Below, in pieces: positions 35,548 to 45,407 of a stretch of DNA of 64,000 nucleotides. Where the stretch lies: contig JAQUCT010000002.1 in the NCBI GenBank assembly GCA_028686075.1, forward strand, positions 67,432 through 131,431, written 5' to 3'. Source of the DNA: Bacillota bacterium (GTDB lineage Bacteria; Bacillota; Clostridia; Ch29). Position numbers and translations under genes: made by a program. Under the pieces are notes generated by a model. That model was given only the letters and a program-made list of their open reading frames with translations. It searched no databases and had not been told where the DNA came from. Numbering within the stretch: the stretch's first letter is position 1; every line of letters starts with the position of its first letter.

Positions 35548-35820
35548 TTATTCATCACTGCCCGGGTCTCCGGGTTCGTCGTACAGCCCTTCGGATTTGA
35601 ACAAAGCCCTAACGGTGTCTGAGGGCTTAGCACCCTTTTTGAGCCATTCTGCCGCCTTTTCCTGGTCTATTTTAATCTCCTTCGGCTGGGATATTGGATT
35701 ATAATATCCAATTTCTTCTATAAACCTTCCTTCCTTAGGAGACTTGGAATCAGCCACCACAATCCTGTAAAAGGGCCTCTTCTTTGCACCCATCCTTCTT
35801 AGACGAATTCTAACTGCCAT
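35548..35820 (-). CDS. rpsP: 30S ribosomal protein S16
   Basis: [46 protein letters not shown] is the diagnostic S16 N-terminus. The 90 residues end with a short acidic tail ([11 protein letters not shown]). AGGAGGTG precedes the ATG. It follows ffh. Confidence 0.98.
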   Translation of the reverse strand: MAVRIRLRRMGAKKRPFYRIVVADSKSPKEGRFIEEIGYYNPISQPKEIKIDQEKAAEWLKKGAKPSDTVRALFKSEGLYDEPGDPGSDE

Positions 35821-35868
35821 GTATTTTCACCTCCTACGCGCAGTCTTTGTATTGACTGTTTCTGTTGT

Positions 35869-37209
35869 TTATATGAACGGGAAACCGGGTCTTCCTTTCT
35901 TTGTCCCTTTCCCCATTTCGGCAAACTGTCTCATAAGCTTTCTTGTCTGCTCAAACTGCTTCAAAAGCCTGTTTACCTGCTGTATTCTGGTTCCGCTTCC
36001 GGCGGCGATCCTCCTTCGTCTGCTGCCGCTTATTATGGAAGGATTGTTTTTTTCCTCCGGCGTCATGGAATTTATTATCGCCTCCACCTGGGCCAGTTCT
36101 TTTTCGTCAATATCCATTGGCCCCATCTTGCCCTTATTTATGCCGGGTATCATCCCCATGATCTGGTCTAAGGGGCCCATGTTCCTTACCTGGTTTAGCT
36201 GCTCTAAAAAATCATCCAGAGTAAACTGCTGACTTTTAAGTTTTCTTGTAAGCTCTGCCGCTTTCTCTTGGTCAAAGCTTTGTTCGGCCTTTTCTATAAG
36301 GGTGAGCACATCACCCATACCTAGAATACGGGATGCCATTCGGTCGGGGTAAAACAGTTCAATATCCTCCACCTTTTCCCCGGTACCTACAAACTTTATC
36401 GGCTTACCGGTAACCGCCTTGACCGAAATAGCGGCCCCTCCCCGGGTATCCCCGTCAAGCTTTGTTAGGAATATCCCGTCTATGCCTATCCTGTTGTTGA
36501 AGGCTTCGGCAACATTGACAGCATCCTGCCCCGTCATGGAATCCACAACAAGAAGTACCTGGTCCGGCACCGTCTTAGCCTTTATTTCCTCAAGCTCTGC
36601 CATGAGCGTATCGTCAATATGCAATCTGCCCGCAGTGTCTATTATAACAACGTCCCTGCCGTTCTTTTTTGCCTCCGCCAGGCCTGCCTTTGCAATTTGT
36701 ACGGGTTTTAACTTGTCACCCATGGAAAACACCGGTATACCGGCCTTTTCTCCAACAACTTGAAGTTGCTTTATTGCTGCGGGTCTGTATATGTCACAGG
36801 CTACCAAAAGGGGGCTCTTGCCGTTTCGCTTCTCGAAATATTTTGCCATCTTTGCCGCAGCGGTGGTCTTACCCGCTCCCTGGAGCCCTATAAGCATTAT
36901 CTTCGTTACACCCGACGATGAGAATACCGGTCTGCTTGGGACGCTTCCCATAAGTTCCACAAGCTGCTCCTTCACTATTTTAATTACCTGCTGACCGGGG
37001 GTCAGGCTTTCCATTACCTCATCGCCTACCGCACGCTCGGTTACGCTTTTTATAAAGTCCTTAACCACCAGGAAGTTTACGTCCGCCTCCAGCAGGGCGA
37101 GCTTTACCTCCCTCATGCCTTCTTTTACGTCCTTTTCGGATAATTTGCCCTTTCCTTTAAGTTTTTTAAAGGTCTGTTGCAGCTTTTCGGTTAAACCTTC
37201 AAAGGCCAT
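35869..37209 (-). CDS. ffh: Signal recognition particle protein Ffh
   Basis: Ffh binds signal sequences and 4.5S/6S RNA and pairs with FtsY. The NG domain has GLQGAGKTTAAAKMA (about 107), DTAGRLHIDDTLM and TKLDGDTRGGAA. The methionine-rich M domain (MGPLDQIMGMIPGINKGKM; GSRRRRIAAGSGTRIQQVNRLLKQFEQ) is complete, ending RPGFPFI. Length is 446. It lies six bases after ylxM. Confidence 0.98.
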   Translation of the reverse strand: MAFEGLTEKLQQTFKKLKGKGKLSEKDVKEGMREVKLALLEADVNFLVVKDFIKSVTERAVGDEVMESLTPGQQVIKIVKEQLVELMGSVPSRPVFSSSGVTKIMLIGLQGAGKTTAAAKMAKYFEKRNGKSPLLVACDIYRPAAIKQLQVVGEKAGIPVFSMGDKLKPVQIAKAGLAEAKKNGRDVVIIDTAGRLHIDDTLMAELEEIKAKTVPDQVLLVVDSMTGQDAVNVAEAFNNRIGIDGIFLTKLDGDTRGGAAISVKAVTGKPIKFVGTGEKVEDIELFYPDRMASRILGMGDVLTLIEKAEQSFDQEKAAELTRKLKSQQFTLDDFLEQLNQVRNMGPLDQIMGMIPGINKGKMGPMDIDEKELAQVEAIINSMTPEEKNNPSIISGSRRRRIAAGSGTRIQQVNRLLKQFEQTRKLMRQFAEMGKGTKKGRPGFPFI

Positions 37210-37214
37210 TTATT

Positions 37215-37583
37215 CTAACCTCCCATTGCAAGTCGGATAAATTCCCTTATGTCCCGAAGTTCCCTTGTAAGGCTTTTTCCCTTGCGTTCCGTCTCAAGGG
37301 CATCAATTACCCCGTCAAGGCGGTCCAATACCTTAGACCATTCCTCCCGGTCCCTTTGAAACCTGTCCACCAGCCCAAGGCCCTCTTCCATAACGGACAG
37401 CTGTTTTTTTGCCCTTTTCAAATTGTCGTGTACCGCCTGCCGGCTTATGTCCAGTAGCTCTCCTATCTCCGCCAACGAATAGTCCTTCATATAATAAAGG
37501 TCAATTATTTCTTGCTGCCGCGGGGTCAGTACCTTGCCGTAAAAGTCATAAAGGAGTGCCGTCTCAACGAATTTATCATCCAT
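37215..37583 (-). CDS. ylxM: YlxM family putative DNA-binding protein
   Basis: A 122-residue helical protein with a sigma-70 region-4-like HTH: LTPRQQEIIDLYYMKDYSLAEIGELLDISRQAVHDNLKRAKKQL (about 20-63). YlxM is always next to ffh, and Streptococcus YlxM modulates SRP. It lies first in the ffh transcript, behind a consensus promoter and a 5' stem-loop. The SD sequence (AGGA) is modest. Confidence 0.93.
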   Translation of the reverse strand: MDDKFVETALLYDFYGKVLTPRQQEIIDLYYMKDYSLAEIGELLDISRQAVHDNLKRAKKQLSVMEEGLGLVDRFQRDREEWSKVLDRLDGVIDALETERKGKSLTRELRDIREFIRLAMGG

Positions 37584-37597
37584 ATATGCATCATCCT

Positions 37598-37635
37598 AAT
37601 ACGCCTGTAAAGGCTAAATGCTTTACAGGCGTATT
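37598..37635. repeat. 15-bp perfect inverted repeat at the 5' end of the ylxM-ffh transcript
   Basis: AATACGCCTGTAAAG and CTTTACAGGCGTATT enclose an eight-base loop. The element touches the -10 box of the promoter, so most of the stem (GCCTGTAAAG/CTTTACAGGC) would be the very start of the mRNA. On the minus strand no U-tract follows, so it is not a terminator for ftsY. Roles could be 5' mRNA stabilisation or operator binding. Confidence 0.7.
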
Positions 37636-37661
37636 TTATATTATTATTCTCCTATTGTCAA
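37633..37661 (-). promoter_or_regulatory. Sigma-A promoter of ylxM-ffh-rpsP cluster
   Basis: TTGACA, a 17-base spacer and TAAAAT lie just after the ftsY stop on the minus strand. It is a near-consensus promoter that would drive ylxM, ffh, rpsP, khpA, rimM and trmD. Confidence 0.8.
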
Positions 37662-37666
37662 CTGTT

Positions 37667-38593
37667 TTATCCCAAAAACGCATCAGCGAAAGCCTTTCCG
37701 TCAAAGGGCTGTAGGTCCTCCATCCCTTCCCCTAAGCCTATGTATTTTACCGGTATATCCAGCTCATTCTTTATTGCCAGTACAATACCGCCCTTTGCGG
37801 TGCCATCCAGCTTGGTGAGTATTATCCCGGTAATATCCGTTATCTCCTTAAACATCTTAGCCTGTGCCAGTGCGTTTTGACCCGTGGTTGCATCCAGTAC
37901 CAGATAGGTCTCCCTTATGCGGCCTTCCGCCTCCCTGTTTATTATCCTCTGTATCTTTTTAAGCTCCTCCATAAGGTTCTTTTTGTTGTGCAGCCTGCCG
38001 GCGGTGTCACATATTACAATATCCGCATTCCTTGCCCTGGCAGCACTTAGGGCATCAAAGACCACTGCGGCGGGGTCTGAACCTTCACTGTGCTTTATTA
38101 ATTCTACCCCGGCCCTTTGGCCCCATACCTCCAACTGTTCTATCGCCGCAGCCCTGAAGGTGTCTGCGGCGGCAATAAGCACCCTTTTGCCTTTTCTTTT
38201 ATAAAGGGCTGCCAGTTTTCCGATTGAGGTGGTCTTTCCTACTCCATTTACGCCCACCACCAATATCACCGAGGGCCTTCCCTCCAGTATATTCTTTACC
38301 CCTTCGCCGTCAAGCATTTCCCTTATTATGCTCTTTAACTCTTCCCTTACCCTTTCCCCGACTATGCCTTTGTCCTGTTTTATCCTTTCGTTTAAAACCC
38401 CTATTATTTCAAGGCTTGTGCCCACCCCCACATCGGCGGTTATAAGCACCTCTTCCAACTCCTCCAGCATTTCCGGCTCGGGTTTATTCCCAAGGGATAA
38501 AAGCAAATCCACCTTTTTTTTGATATCTTCCCTGCTCTTTCGAAGGCCCTCCATAAACCTTGGAATAAGCCCTGAATGTCTTTCCTCCTGCAT
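37667..38593 (-). CDS. ftsY: Signal recognition particle receptor FtsY
   Basis: FtsY is the membrane-associated SRP receptor GTPase. G1 is GVNGVGKTTSIGKLA (about 114), followed by DTFRAAAIEQLEVW, DTAGRLHNKKNLMEEL and TKLDGTAKGG. The N-terminal acidic A domain is short, usual for Bacillota, making 308 residues. It follows smc by 13 bases. Confidence 0.98.
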   Translation of the reverse strand: MQEERHSGLIPRFMEGLRKSREDIKKKVDLLLSLGNKPEPEMLEELEEVLITADVGVGTSLEIIGVLNERIKQDKGIVGERVREELKSIIREMLDGEGVKNILEGRPSVILVVGVNGVGKTTSIGKLAALYKRKGKRVLIAAADTFRAAAIEQLEVWGQRAGVELIKHSEGSDPAAVVFDALSAARARNADIVICDTAGRLHNKKNLMEELKKIQRIINREAEGRIRETYLVLDATTGQNALAQAKMFKEITDITGIILTKLDGTAKGGIVLAIKNELDIPVKYIGLGEGMEDLQPFDGKAFADAFLG

Positions 38594-38606
38594 GCTTTAT
38601 TCCTCC

Positions 38607-41600
38607 CTAGCTAACCATATCCTCCAGTTTTACCGAGACCAGTTTAGAAATGCCCTTCTCCTCCATAGTCACCCCGTACAGGTTGTTTGCTATTTCCATG
38701 GTCCCCTTCCTGTGGGTTATTACTACGAACTGTATGTTCGAGGACAGTTTCTTAAGGAAGGTGCCAAATCTCTCCACGTTAGAGTCGTCAAGGGCGGCCT
38801 CAATTTCATCCAGTATACAAAATGGTGACGGCTTCACCGACAGTATGGCAAACAATAGCGCTATCGCGGTCAGTGCCTTTTCACCGCCCGACAAAAGCGA
38901 CAGATGCTGTAATTTTTTGCCCGGCGGCTGTGCTATTATATCAATCCCAGACTCCAGTACATTTTCACTGTCTGCGAGAAGCACCTGGGCCTTACCTCCG
39001 CCGAAAAGCTCCCTAAAGACCCTTCCAAAGCTCTCATTAATCACCGCGAACTGTTCCCCGAACTGCTTTCGCATGGTGTCCAGCATTTCTTTTATTATTC
39101 TTAAAAGGGAATCCCTGGCTCCCTCCAGGTCTTGACGCTGGGTGAGGAGGAAATCAAACCTTTCCTTTACCCTTTGGTACTCGTCAATAGCGTTAAGATT
39201 TATATTGCCAAGGTCCTTTATGTTTGATTTAAGCTCGCCTATCCTGCTGAGGGCATCTTTTTCGCTGTCTATCTCGCATTTATAGTCAAGAGCTTGTATA
39301 CGGGTGACCTCGTAGTCCGCCCACATCCTGTCCTGAAGGCTTTCAATCTCCATATCCACCTTTGTAAGCTGCACCTCGTACCGGTGCAATTTCTTTTCCA
39401 GTTCGGATATCTCACGGTTTATTTCCATACCTAGAGTTTTCTTTTCCTTCATCCTCTGCCGGCACTCAGTCTTAAACTGCCCCAGCCTAACCATTTCACC
39501 GTTATCTTTTTTGTTCTCTTCCGTAAGGGATTCAATCTCCTGCCTCAGGGAGGAAGCAGCACTCTCAAGCTTTAGTATGTTCTTTTTATTTATCTCTATT
39601 TCCTTTTCCCTGTCAATCTTTGAAGCCCGCAGCCTCTGTATCGAAGAAACCGCCCTCCGGTAGCCCGCCTGCACATCCTCTAATCTTTGTCCAATCCTTG
39701 CCGCTTCAACCCTGTGGGCCGTTATCTGCTGCTGTATGTTTTCCCGATCCTGTTTTTTCCCGGAGCTTATTCTTTGAAGATTCTTTATGGTCTCCTGTCT
39801 TTCCCTGTTTTCCGTCTCTTTTTCCTTAATAGTTTCATTTATTCTGTCTATTTCGTTTTGGGTATCGGAATAATCGGTTTCCAGTTCCAGTTTCTCTGTT
39901 TTAAGCTGCTTTATTTTAGTTTCCTTTTCCGAGAACTCCTTCTGTTTTGCCTCGGTCATCTCAGATAGTTTAATTCTCTGCAGTTCAAGGCCGTGGATGG
40001 CCTCCGCGGTATCCTTTAATCTACGTTCCGTATCCTGCTCCTCCCCGTTTAGGTCTTGCAAAGCAGATTCAATCCCTTTTGCCGTTTCCTCCTTATTCTT
40101 AATGGCCTTTTTAAGTAGCCCTATCTCCCTTTTTCGTTGCAAAAGGCCAGCATCTTTGCTGTGGCTGCTGCCTCCAGTCATGGAGCCACCGGTGTTTATT
40201 ACATCCCCGTCTACCGTTACTATTCTGAAAGCATATTTGTAAGCCCTTGCCATCCTTATGCCACTGTCCAGCGAATCCACCACTATCACCCTGCCCAGCA
40301 GGTTTTGTACTATACCCTGCACCTTTGCCGGACACCTCACCAGGGAGGACGCCTTACCCATACACCCTTCCATTTTAAGTGCTCCTTCTTCAACCTTGGA
40401 AAGATGTCTTAGTTTTATGGAACTCACCGGCAAGAAGGTGGCCCGTCCCAGTTTGTTTCGCTTTAAAAACTCTATAGCCATCTTGGCATCCTCTTCGGTA
40501 TTGGTGACAATGCTCTGGAGGCTATAGCCCAAAGCGGTCTCTATGGCCCTTTCCAGGCCCGTTTCCACTTCTATGAGCTTAGCGACGGGGCCTATTATAC
40601 CGTTTGATAGGATTTTATCGCTGCCACAGGCCTTTATAAGGCCCCTTACGCTTCTTGAGTAACCCTCGTATTCCTTCTCCATCTGCTGTAGCAGCACCAG
40701 CTTGGATTTGTCAGAACCCAGAGTACCACTCAGCTTTTTTTGTTCTCGTTCCAACCCTTCGCGCTTTACCGCAAGGCTGCTTATTTTTTGTTCCATCATT
40801 CCCCTTCGTCTTGTTATTTCTATAATGTCTCTGGCTATGGTATCCAGTCTGCCCTTTAGCTCCAACCTTTCGTCCCTCAGTTCTTCCATCCTGGTGCTAG
40901 TATTGTTCATTTCCTCCAGCAGTTGTTCCTTGCGCTTGTATATGGTCTCGTTAAGGGTCCTTAGGCTGTTAACTCTGCTGTTTTGCTCGGATATCAGATT
41001 TAAGTTCTCTATTATCTCGGCTTTTATCTCCTCGGCCCTTTCTTCTTCCTCCCCCACCTGAGCCCCTATACGGTCAAGGTTGGCCTGGAAGGATTCCATT
41101 ATTTCCTTTTTATCCTCCAGCTTATTTTTTAGGTCCTGCATCTCACTTTCCCTTGTTCGCTTTTCATCCTCTATTATAGCAATGTCCTGCTCTATCCTTA
41201 TGAGTTCTTTTGCATGCATTTTTATGCTTTCGTTCTCACCCTGAACCCTCTGTTTTAATACCTTTATTTCTCCCTCTTTCTTTTCCGTCAGGTTGAGGTT
41301 CTTAAACACCTTGTCCTGGATTTCATTAAGCTGCTCCTCCACCTGCATAGCCCTTAATTCAAGGGCGGACGTTTCCGCTTCAAAACGGTTGAGAGTGCCT
41401 GTTTTATCGTTTATAGTCCTTTGGAGTTCTTTGGACCTGTCCTCAATCCCATTCTTTTGCCTGTTCAGTCCTTCAATGTTTCTTACAAACATACTGAGTT
41501 CAAGGTGCTTAAGTTCGTCACGCATTTCCATATAGGACTTTGCCACCCTGCTCTGCTCAGCAAGGGGACCTATCTGCCTTTGCAGTTCCTCAATAATATC

Positions 41601-42176
41601 CCCCAATCTTAAGAGGTTCTCCTTAGTTCTTTTAAGCTTTCTTTCGGCTTCTTCCTTTCTGGTTTTGTATTTTACTATTCCCGCTGCCTCCTCGAAAACC
41701 TTGCGCCGGTCCTCAGCCTTTGAACTGAGTATTTCGTCTATTCTTCCCTGGCCTATTATCGAATAGCCCTCCTTACCTATACCGGTATCCATAAACAACT
41801 CGCTTATATCCCTTAACCTGCACCCGGTCCTGTTTAGGTAATACTCGCTCTCCCCTGACCTGTACACCCTTCTTGTTACCATAATCTCTGAATACTCAAT
41901 GGGCAAAAAACCATCACTGTTGTCAAGGGTGACTGAAACTTCCGCAAACCCCAGCGCTTTCCTGCTGTCGGTTCCAGAAAAGATGACGTCCTCCATCCTA
42001 CTGCCCCTCAATGCCTTTATGCTTTGCTCACCTAAGACCCATCTCACACCGTCGGCAATATTGCTTTTTCCGCTACCATTGGGCCCGACAATGGCAGCAA
42101 TGCCGCTGTCAAACTGCAGATTTATTTTATCGGCAAAGGACTTGAAACCTTTTATTTCTATATTTTTAAGATACAT
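38607..42176 (-). CDS. smc: Chromosome segregation ATPase SMC
   Basis: SMC condenses and segregates the chromosome with ScpAB. The head halves carry Walker A GPNGSGKSNI (32-41), the signature LSGGEKALTAIALLFA and Walker B FCILDEIEAALDD. Two coiled-coil arms flank the hinge (about 500-660, including GGSMTGGSS). Length is 1189. The track ORF starts 28 codons early; the ATG chosen (MYLKNIEIKGFKSF) has GGAGGT nearby. It lies between the radical SAM gene and ftsY. Confidence 0.98.
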   Translation of the reverse strand: MYLKNIEIKGFKSFADKINLQFDSGIAAIVGPNGSGKSNIADGVRWVLGEQSIKALRGSRMEDVIFSGTDSRKALGFAEVSVTLDNSDGFLPIEYSEIMVTRRVYRSGESEYYLNRTGCRLRDISELFMDTGIGKEGYSIIGQGRIDEILSSKAEDRRKVFEEAAGIVKYKTRKEEAERKLKRTKENLLRLGDIIEELQRQIGPLAEQSRVAKSYMEMRDELKHLELSMFVRNIEGLNRQKNGIEDRSKELQRTINDKTGTLNRFEAETSALELRAMQVEEQLNEIQDKVFKNLNLTEKKEGEIKVLKQRVQGENESIKMHAKELIRIEQDIAIIEDEKRTRESEMQDLKNKLEDKKEIMESFQANLDRIGAQVGEEEERAEEIKAEIIENLNLISEQNSRVNSLRTLNETIYKRKEQLLEEMNNTSTRMEELRDERLELKGRLDTIARDIIEITRRRGMMEQKISSLAVKREGLEREQKKLSGTLGSDKSKLVLLQQMEKEYEGYSRSVRGLIKACGSDKILSNGIIGPVAKLIEVETGLERAIETALGYSLQSIVTNTEEDAKMAIEFLKRNKLGRATFLPVSSIKLRHLSKVEEGALKMEGCMGKASSLVRCPAKVQGIVQNLLGRVIVVDSLDSGIRMARAYKYAFRIVTVDGDVINTGGSMTGGSSHSKDAGLLQRKREIGLLKKAIKNKEETAKGIESALQDLNGEEQDTERRLKDTAEAIHGLELQRIKLSEMTEAKQKEFSEKETKIKQLKTEKLELETDYSDTQNEIDRINETIKEKETENRERQETIKNLQRISSGKKQDRENIQQQITAHRVEAARIGQRLEDVQAGYRRAVSSIQRLRASKIDREKEIEINKKNILKLESAASSLRQEIESLTEENKKDNGEMVRLGQFKTECRQRMKEKKTLGMEINREISELEKKLHRYEVQLTKVDMEIESLQDRMWADYEVTRIQALDYKCEIDSEKDALSRIGELKSNIKDLGNINLNAIDEYQRVKERFDFLLTQRQDLEGARDSLLRIIKEMLDTMRKQFGEQFAVINESFGRVFRELFGGGKAQVLLADSENVLESGIDIIAQPPGKKLQHLSLLSGGEKALTAIALLFAILSVKPSPFCILDEIEAALDDSNVERFGTFLKKLSSNIQFVVITHRKGTMEIANNLYGVTMEEKGISKLVSVKLEDMVS

Positions 42177-42204
42177 AAAAAATACCTCCGGCCTGTATGC
42201 TGTG

Positions 42205-43281
42205 TCAGTCAATACCTTTTTCCAAAACGCGGCGGTAATCCACCTCGGACAGGCTGTCACCGCTTATAAAACGTAATACGGTTTCTCCCAGGGACCCGTT
42301 CCCGGATACCTTAATATCCAACCCGGGATACGTTTCCTTCAAGGTTTTGATGCTTTCCTTACCTATTCCTTTAAGCGTGGACATCGCCCGTGGGTTTACC
42401 TCAATAACCAGCCCAGCCCCTAAACTTAAGCCCCTTTGGTCTATCACCTTTCCGATAACCTTTAAAACCAGCCTTGAATCCACCAACTGCCGGAAGGATG
42501 GATGAAAGGGCCCCGCCACTACCTCACCACCCTCGTTTATAAGGTCGGTGGGCTGTAGCCCCATCCTTATCACCTTTATCCTTTCCCTTGCAAACATTTG
42601 CGCCAGTATAACACAAGTTTCCACCGCCTCCTTAAGCGGAAGGGGCCTGTACGTGCCCTCTTTGAACATGTCTTCAAGGGCGGTGCCCTTTATTACCAGT
42701 GCCGGGTAAATCCTCACGAAGTCCGGTCCCAGATCGCAGACCCGCGCAGCGGTATAAACCTCTGACTCCCGGTCGGAACCGGGCAGTCCGACCATCATCT
42801 GCAGGCCCAATTCAAACCCGTACCCGCGTATAAGCCCTGAGGCATATACCACGTCCTCCGCGGTATGTCCCCTTTGGCTTAAGTCCAGCACCCGGTCGTT
42901 CATGGATTGGACACCGAGTTCTACGGTGTCCACCCCATGCCTTTTGATATTTTCCATTATATCCTTGTTTATATAATCCGGCCGCGTTGAAAGCCTTATT
43001 TCGTCAATGAGGCCCTTCTCCTTTGCGGCGTGTGCCTGCTGAAGGAACGCATTTTGAAGCGGAAGAGGTATTCCGGTAAAACTGCCTCCGAAAAATGCAA
43101 CCTCTATCCTCCCGACATCCTTAGGGAAAGTAGCCCTGTATTCCAGCACGGTGGGAAGTATCTCCTCCGGCAAAATAGAGCGTTCCCTGCCGGTAATCTT
43201 GTTCTGGCTGCAGAACACACAGTCGTGGGGGCAGCCTATATGGGGTATAAAAAAGGGTATTATGTAACGGTCTTTGGCCAT
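42205..43281 (-). CDS. Radical SAM protein, Elp3/YhcC-like, function not assigned
   Basis: A 358-residue radical SAM enzyme with the cluster motif CPHDCVFC (C17, C21, C24) and the SAM-binding GGSFTG. The pattern RPDYINKDIMENIKRHGVDTVELGVQSMNDRVLD resembles Elp3/HemN-like SPASM-free oxidoreductases. It has no acetyltransferase domain, so it is not full Elp3. Members of this group sit between rnc and smc in many Clostridia. The track start lies within rnc; the ATG follows the rnc stop directly (TAGAATG). Confidence 0.88.
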   Translation of the reverse strand: MAKDRYIIPFFIPHIGCPHDCVFCSQNKITGRERSILPEEILPTVLEYRATFPKDVGRIEVAFFGGSFTGIPLPLQNAFLQQAHAAKEKGLIDEIRLSTRPDYINKDIMENIKRHGVDTVELGVQSMNDRVLDLSQRGHTAEDVVYASGLIRGYGFELGLQMMVGLPGSDRESEVYTAARVCDLGPDFVRIYPALVIKGTALEDMFKEGTYRPLPLKEAVETCVILAQMFARERIKVIRMGLQPTDLINEGGEVVAGPFHPSFRQLVDSRLVLKVIGKVIDQRGLSLGAGLVIEVNPRAMSTLKGIGKESIKTLKETYPGLDIKVSGNGSLGETVLRFISGDSLSEVDYRRVLEKGID

Positions 43282-43282
43282 T

Positions 43283-44002
43283 CTAGCGTTCCAGCCTTTC
43301 CAGGGCTTTTTTTGCTGCCATCTGTTCCGCTTCCTTTTTGCTCTTTCCGGTGCCTTCTCCATAGTCCTCGCTACCTATACAGACCCTTACACGGAAGGTC
43401 TTATCATGTTCCGGCCCCTGCTCGGATACAAGCCGGTACCGGATATAGAGGCCCTCTTGCGCCTGGACCTTCTCCTGGAGCGCCGTCTTGAAGTCTGCGC
43501 CAAAGTCCCCGTCAGCCATCTGCGAAATCCTCTCTTTTATATATCGGATAACAAAGGTTCTAGCCGCAGGGTATCCGCCGTCTAAGTATATGGAACCCAC
43601 CACCGCTTCAAAGGCGTCCGCCAGAATGGATTCCTTTTCCCTGCCTCCGCTTGTTTCCTCTCCTTTTCCCATAAGCAAAAATTCGCCCAGCCCCAGCCTG
43701 GCTGAGTAAGGCCCCAGGGCCTGTCCCTTGACCAGGGAAGCCCTCAGCTTGGTAAGGGTCCCTTCCGGGTGGACCCGGAACCGACTGTACAAAAACTCAC
43801 TGGTAGCCATTTGCAGCACGGCATCGCCCAGGAATTCAAGTCTTTCATTGTACTTATCTCTTGACAAACCCTTTTCGTTGGCATAGGAACTATGGGTTAA
43901 GGCAGTGTTTAATAAGCCTATATCCCCAAACCTGTATCCTAGCCTATCCTGCAGCTTTTCAAGCTGCTCGTACTTTGTTTTATCTATATTCAAAACCAGC
44001 AT
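43283..44002 (-). CDS. rnc: Ribonuclease III
   Basis: RNase III cuts double-stranded RNA. The signature NERLEFLGDAVLQMATSEFLY holds the metal-binding acidic residues, and SILADAFEAVVGSIYLDGG supplies the rest. The C-terminal dsRBD (DFKTALQEKVQAQEG...GTGKSKKEAEQMAAKKAL) is complete. The track start is TTG; the ATG three codons later is preferred. A TATAAT box lies about 35 bases upstream but without a good -35. Confidence 0.97.
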   Translation of the reverse strand: MLVLNIDKTKYEQLEKLQDRLGYRFGDIGLLNTALTHSSYANEKGLSRDKYNERLEFLGDAVLQMATSEFLYSRFRVHPEGTLTKLRASLVKGQALGPYSARLGLGEFLLMGKGEETSGGREKESILADAFEAVVGSIYLDGGYPAARTFVIRYIKERISQMADGDFGADFKTALQEKVQAQEGLYIRYRLVSEQGPEHDKTFRVRVCIGSEDYGEGTGKSKKEAEQMAAKKALERLER

Positions 44003-44065
44003 CCTTTCCAAATCGATTACTGCAATATATTATATCATACTTTTTGCCTTGAAAACTGTAGGACC

Positions 44066-45307
44066 CTACCCCTCAAACCTTTTTAAGCAAATGCTCGCAT
44101 TCTGTCCGCCAAAACCCAGCGAATTGGATATGACGTAATTCAAAGAGCGTTTCTCCCCCTTGTTGGGCGTATAATTAAGGTCACAGTCCGGGTCCGGTGT
44201 CTGGTAGTTTATCGTGGGCGGGACAAATCCCTCATGGATTGCCAGCACCGACGCAATTGCCTCGACTCCTCCCGCCGCCCCCAAAAGGTGTCCTATTACC
44301 GACTTTGTGGAACTTATCGCCAGTTTATTGGCGTGTTTTCCGAACACCTGCTTTATTGCCTCGGTCTCAAACCTGTCATTGTACTCGGTGGAAGTCCCAT
44401 GGGCGTTAATATAGTCAATTTCATCCGGCGTTATCCCCGCATCGGCCAGGACTCTTTCCATGGCAGCCGCGGCCCCGGCACCACCCGGTGCGGGAGCGGT
44501 TATATGATGGGCGTCGGCGGTCATTGCGTATCCCACAACCTCCGCATAAATTCTGGCCCCTCTTTTAATCGCGTGCCCCAATTCCTCCAGAATCAGTATG
44601 CCTGACCCTTCTCCCAGTACAAAACCGTCCCTATCTTTGTCAAAGGGCCTGCTGGCACCCCTGGGGTCATTATTTCTGGTTGACAGGGCCCTCATGGAAC
44701 AAAACCCCGCCACCGCTATGGGTGTGACAGCGGCCTCAGTACCACCGGTAATAATCATATCCGCATCTCCCCGCTGGATAATCCTCAAAGCGTCTCCTAT
44801 GGCGTTCGTCCCCGAAGCGCAGGCGGTAACAACGGTCTGGTTGGGGCCCTTTGCCCCGAACACTATAGCCACTTGACCCGCAGCCATGTTGGAAATCATC
44901 ATTGGTATGAAAAAGGGGCTTACCCTTGAAGGGCCCTTTTCCAGAATGACCCTGAACTGGTTTTCCAGAGTCTCTATACCCCCAATCCCCGAACCCAGTA
45001 TTATTCCCAATCTGTCCCTATCCACCCGGTCCAGATTCACCGAGCCATCCTCCATCGCCATCCTGGCGGCAGCAACGGCATACTGGGCAAAGGTATCCAT
45101 ACGCCTTGCTTCCTTTTTATCCATAAAATCGCCGGGTACAAAGTCCTTAACCTCGGCAGCAATTGTACAGTCAAACCCTTCGGCATCAAACTTCGATATG
45201 GTACCTATACCGGATACCCCTTCAGCAAGGGCAGACCAGAGCCTGTCCTTGCCCAGTCCAACGGGAGTTACCGCCCCTAAACCGGTAACCACTACTCTTT
45301 TCTCCAA
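44066..45307 (-). CDS. fabF: 3-oxoacyl-ACP synthase II
   Basis: FabF elongates acyl-ACP by condensing malonyl-ACP. The catalytic triad is C163 (TACASG), His in [10 protein letters not shown] and His in [12 protein letters not shown]. Length is 413. The start codon is TTG, with AGGAGG eight bases upstream. A 100-base gap with two hairpins separates it from acpP. It closes the fab part of the FapR-controlled operon. Confidence 0.98.
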   Translation of the reverse strand: MEKRVVVTGLGAVTPVGLGKDRLWSALAEGVSGIGTISKFDAEGFDCTIAAEVKDFVPGDFMDKKEARRMDTFAQYAVAAARMAMEDGSVNLDRVDRDRLGIILGSGIGGIETLENQFRVILEKGPSRVSPFFIPMMISNMAAGQVAIVFGAKGPNQTVVTACASGTNAIGDALRIIQRGDADMIITGGTEAAVTPIAVAGFCSMRALSTRNNDPRGASRPFDKDRDGFVLGEGSGILILEELGHAIKRGARIYAEVVGYAMTADAHHITAPAPGGAGAAAAMERVLADAGITPDEIDYINAHGTSTEYNDRFETEAIKQVFGKHANKLAISSTKSVIGHLLGAAGGVEAIASVLAIHEGFVPPTINYQTPDPDCDLNYTPNKGEKRSLNYVISNSLGFGGQNASICLKRFEG

Positions 45308-45380
45308 TCCGGTGACCTCCTATCCTTTGTTTTTTGTTCTATACAAACAGACTACTATTGTCTGCAGTTTACTCAAGAAA

Positions 45381-45400
45381 GTCCCGATTTCAATCGGGAC
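45381..45400 (-). terminator. Stem-loop between acpP and fabF (possible attenuator)
   Basis: GTCCCGAT-TGAA-ATCGGGAC is a perfect eight-pair stem placed seven bases after the acpP stop and followed by TTTCTT. A second weak hairpin (CAGAC/GTCTG) with TTTGT lies about 30 bases on. These could end part of the transcripts after acpP, giving more acpP than fabF message. Confidence 0.5.
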
Positions 45401-45407
45401 CTTCGGC

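Noticed and set aside
37598-37635. Palindrome as terminator for ftsY
   Set aside because: The U-rich side is on the plus strand, away from the direction of transcription, and a promoter lies just before it.
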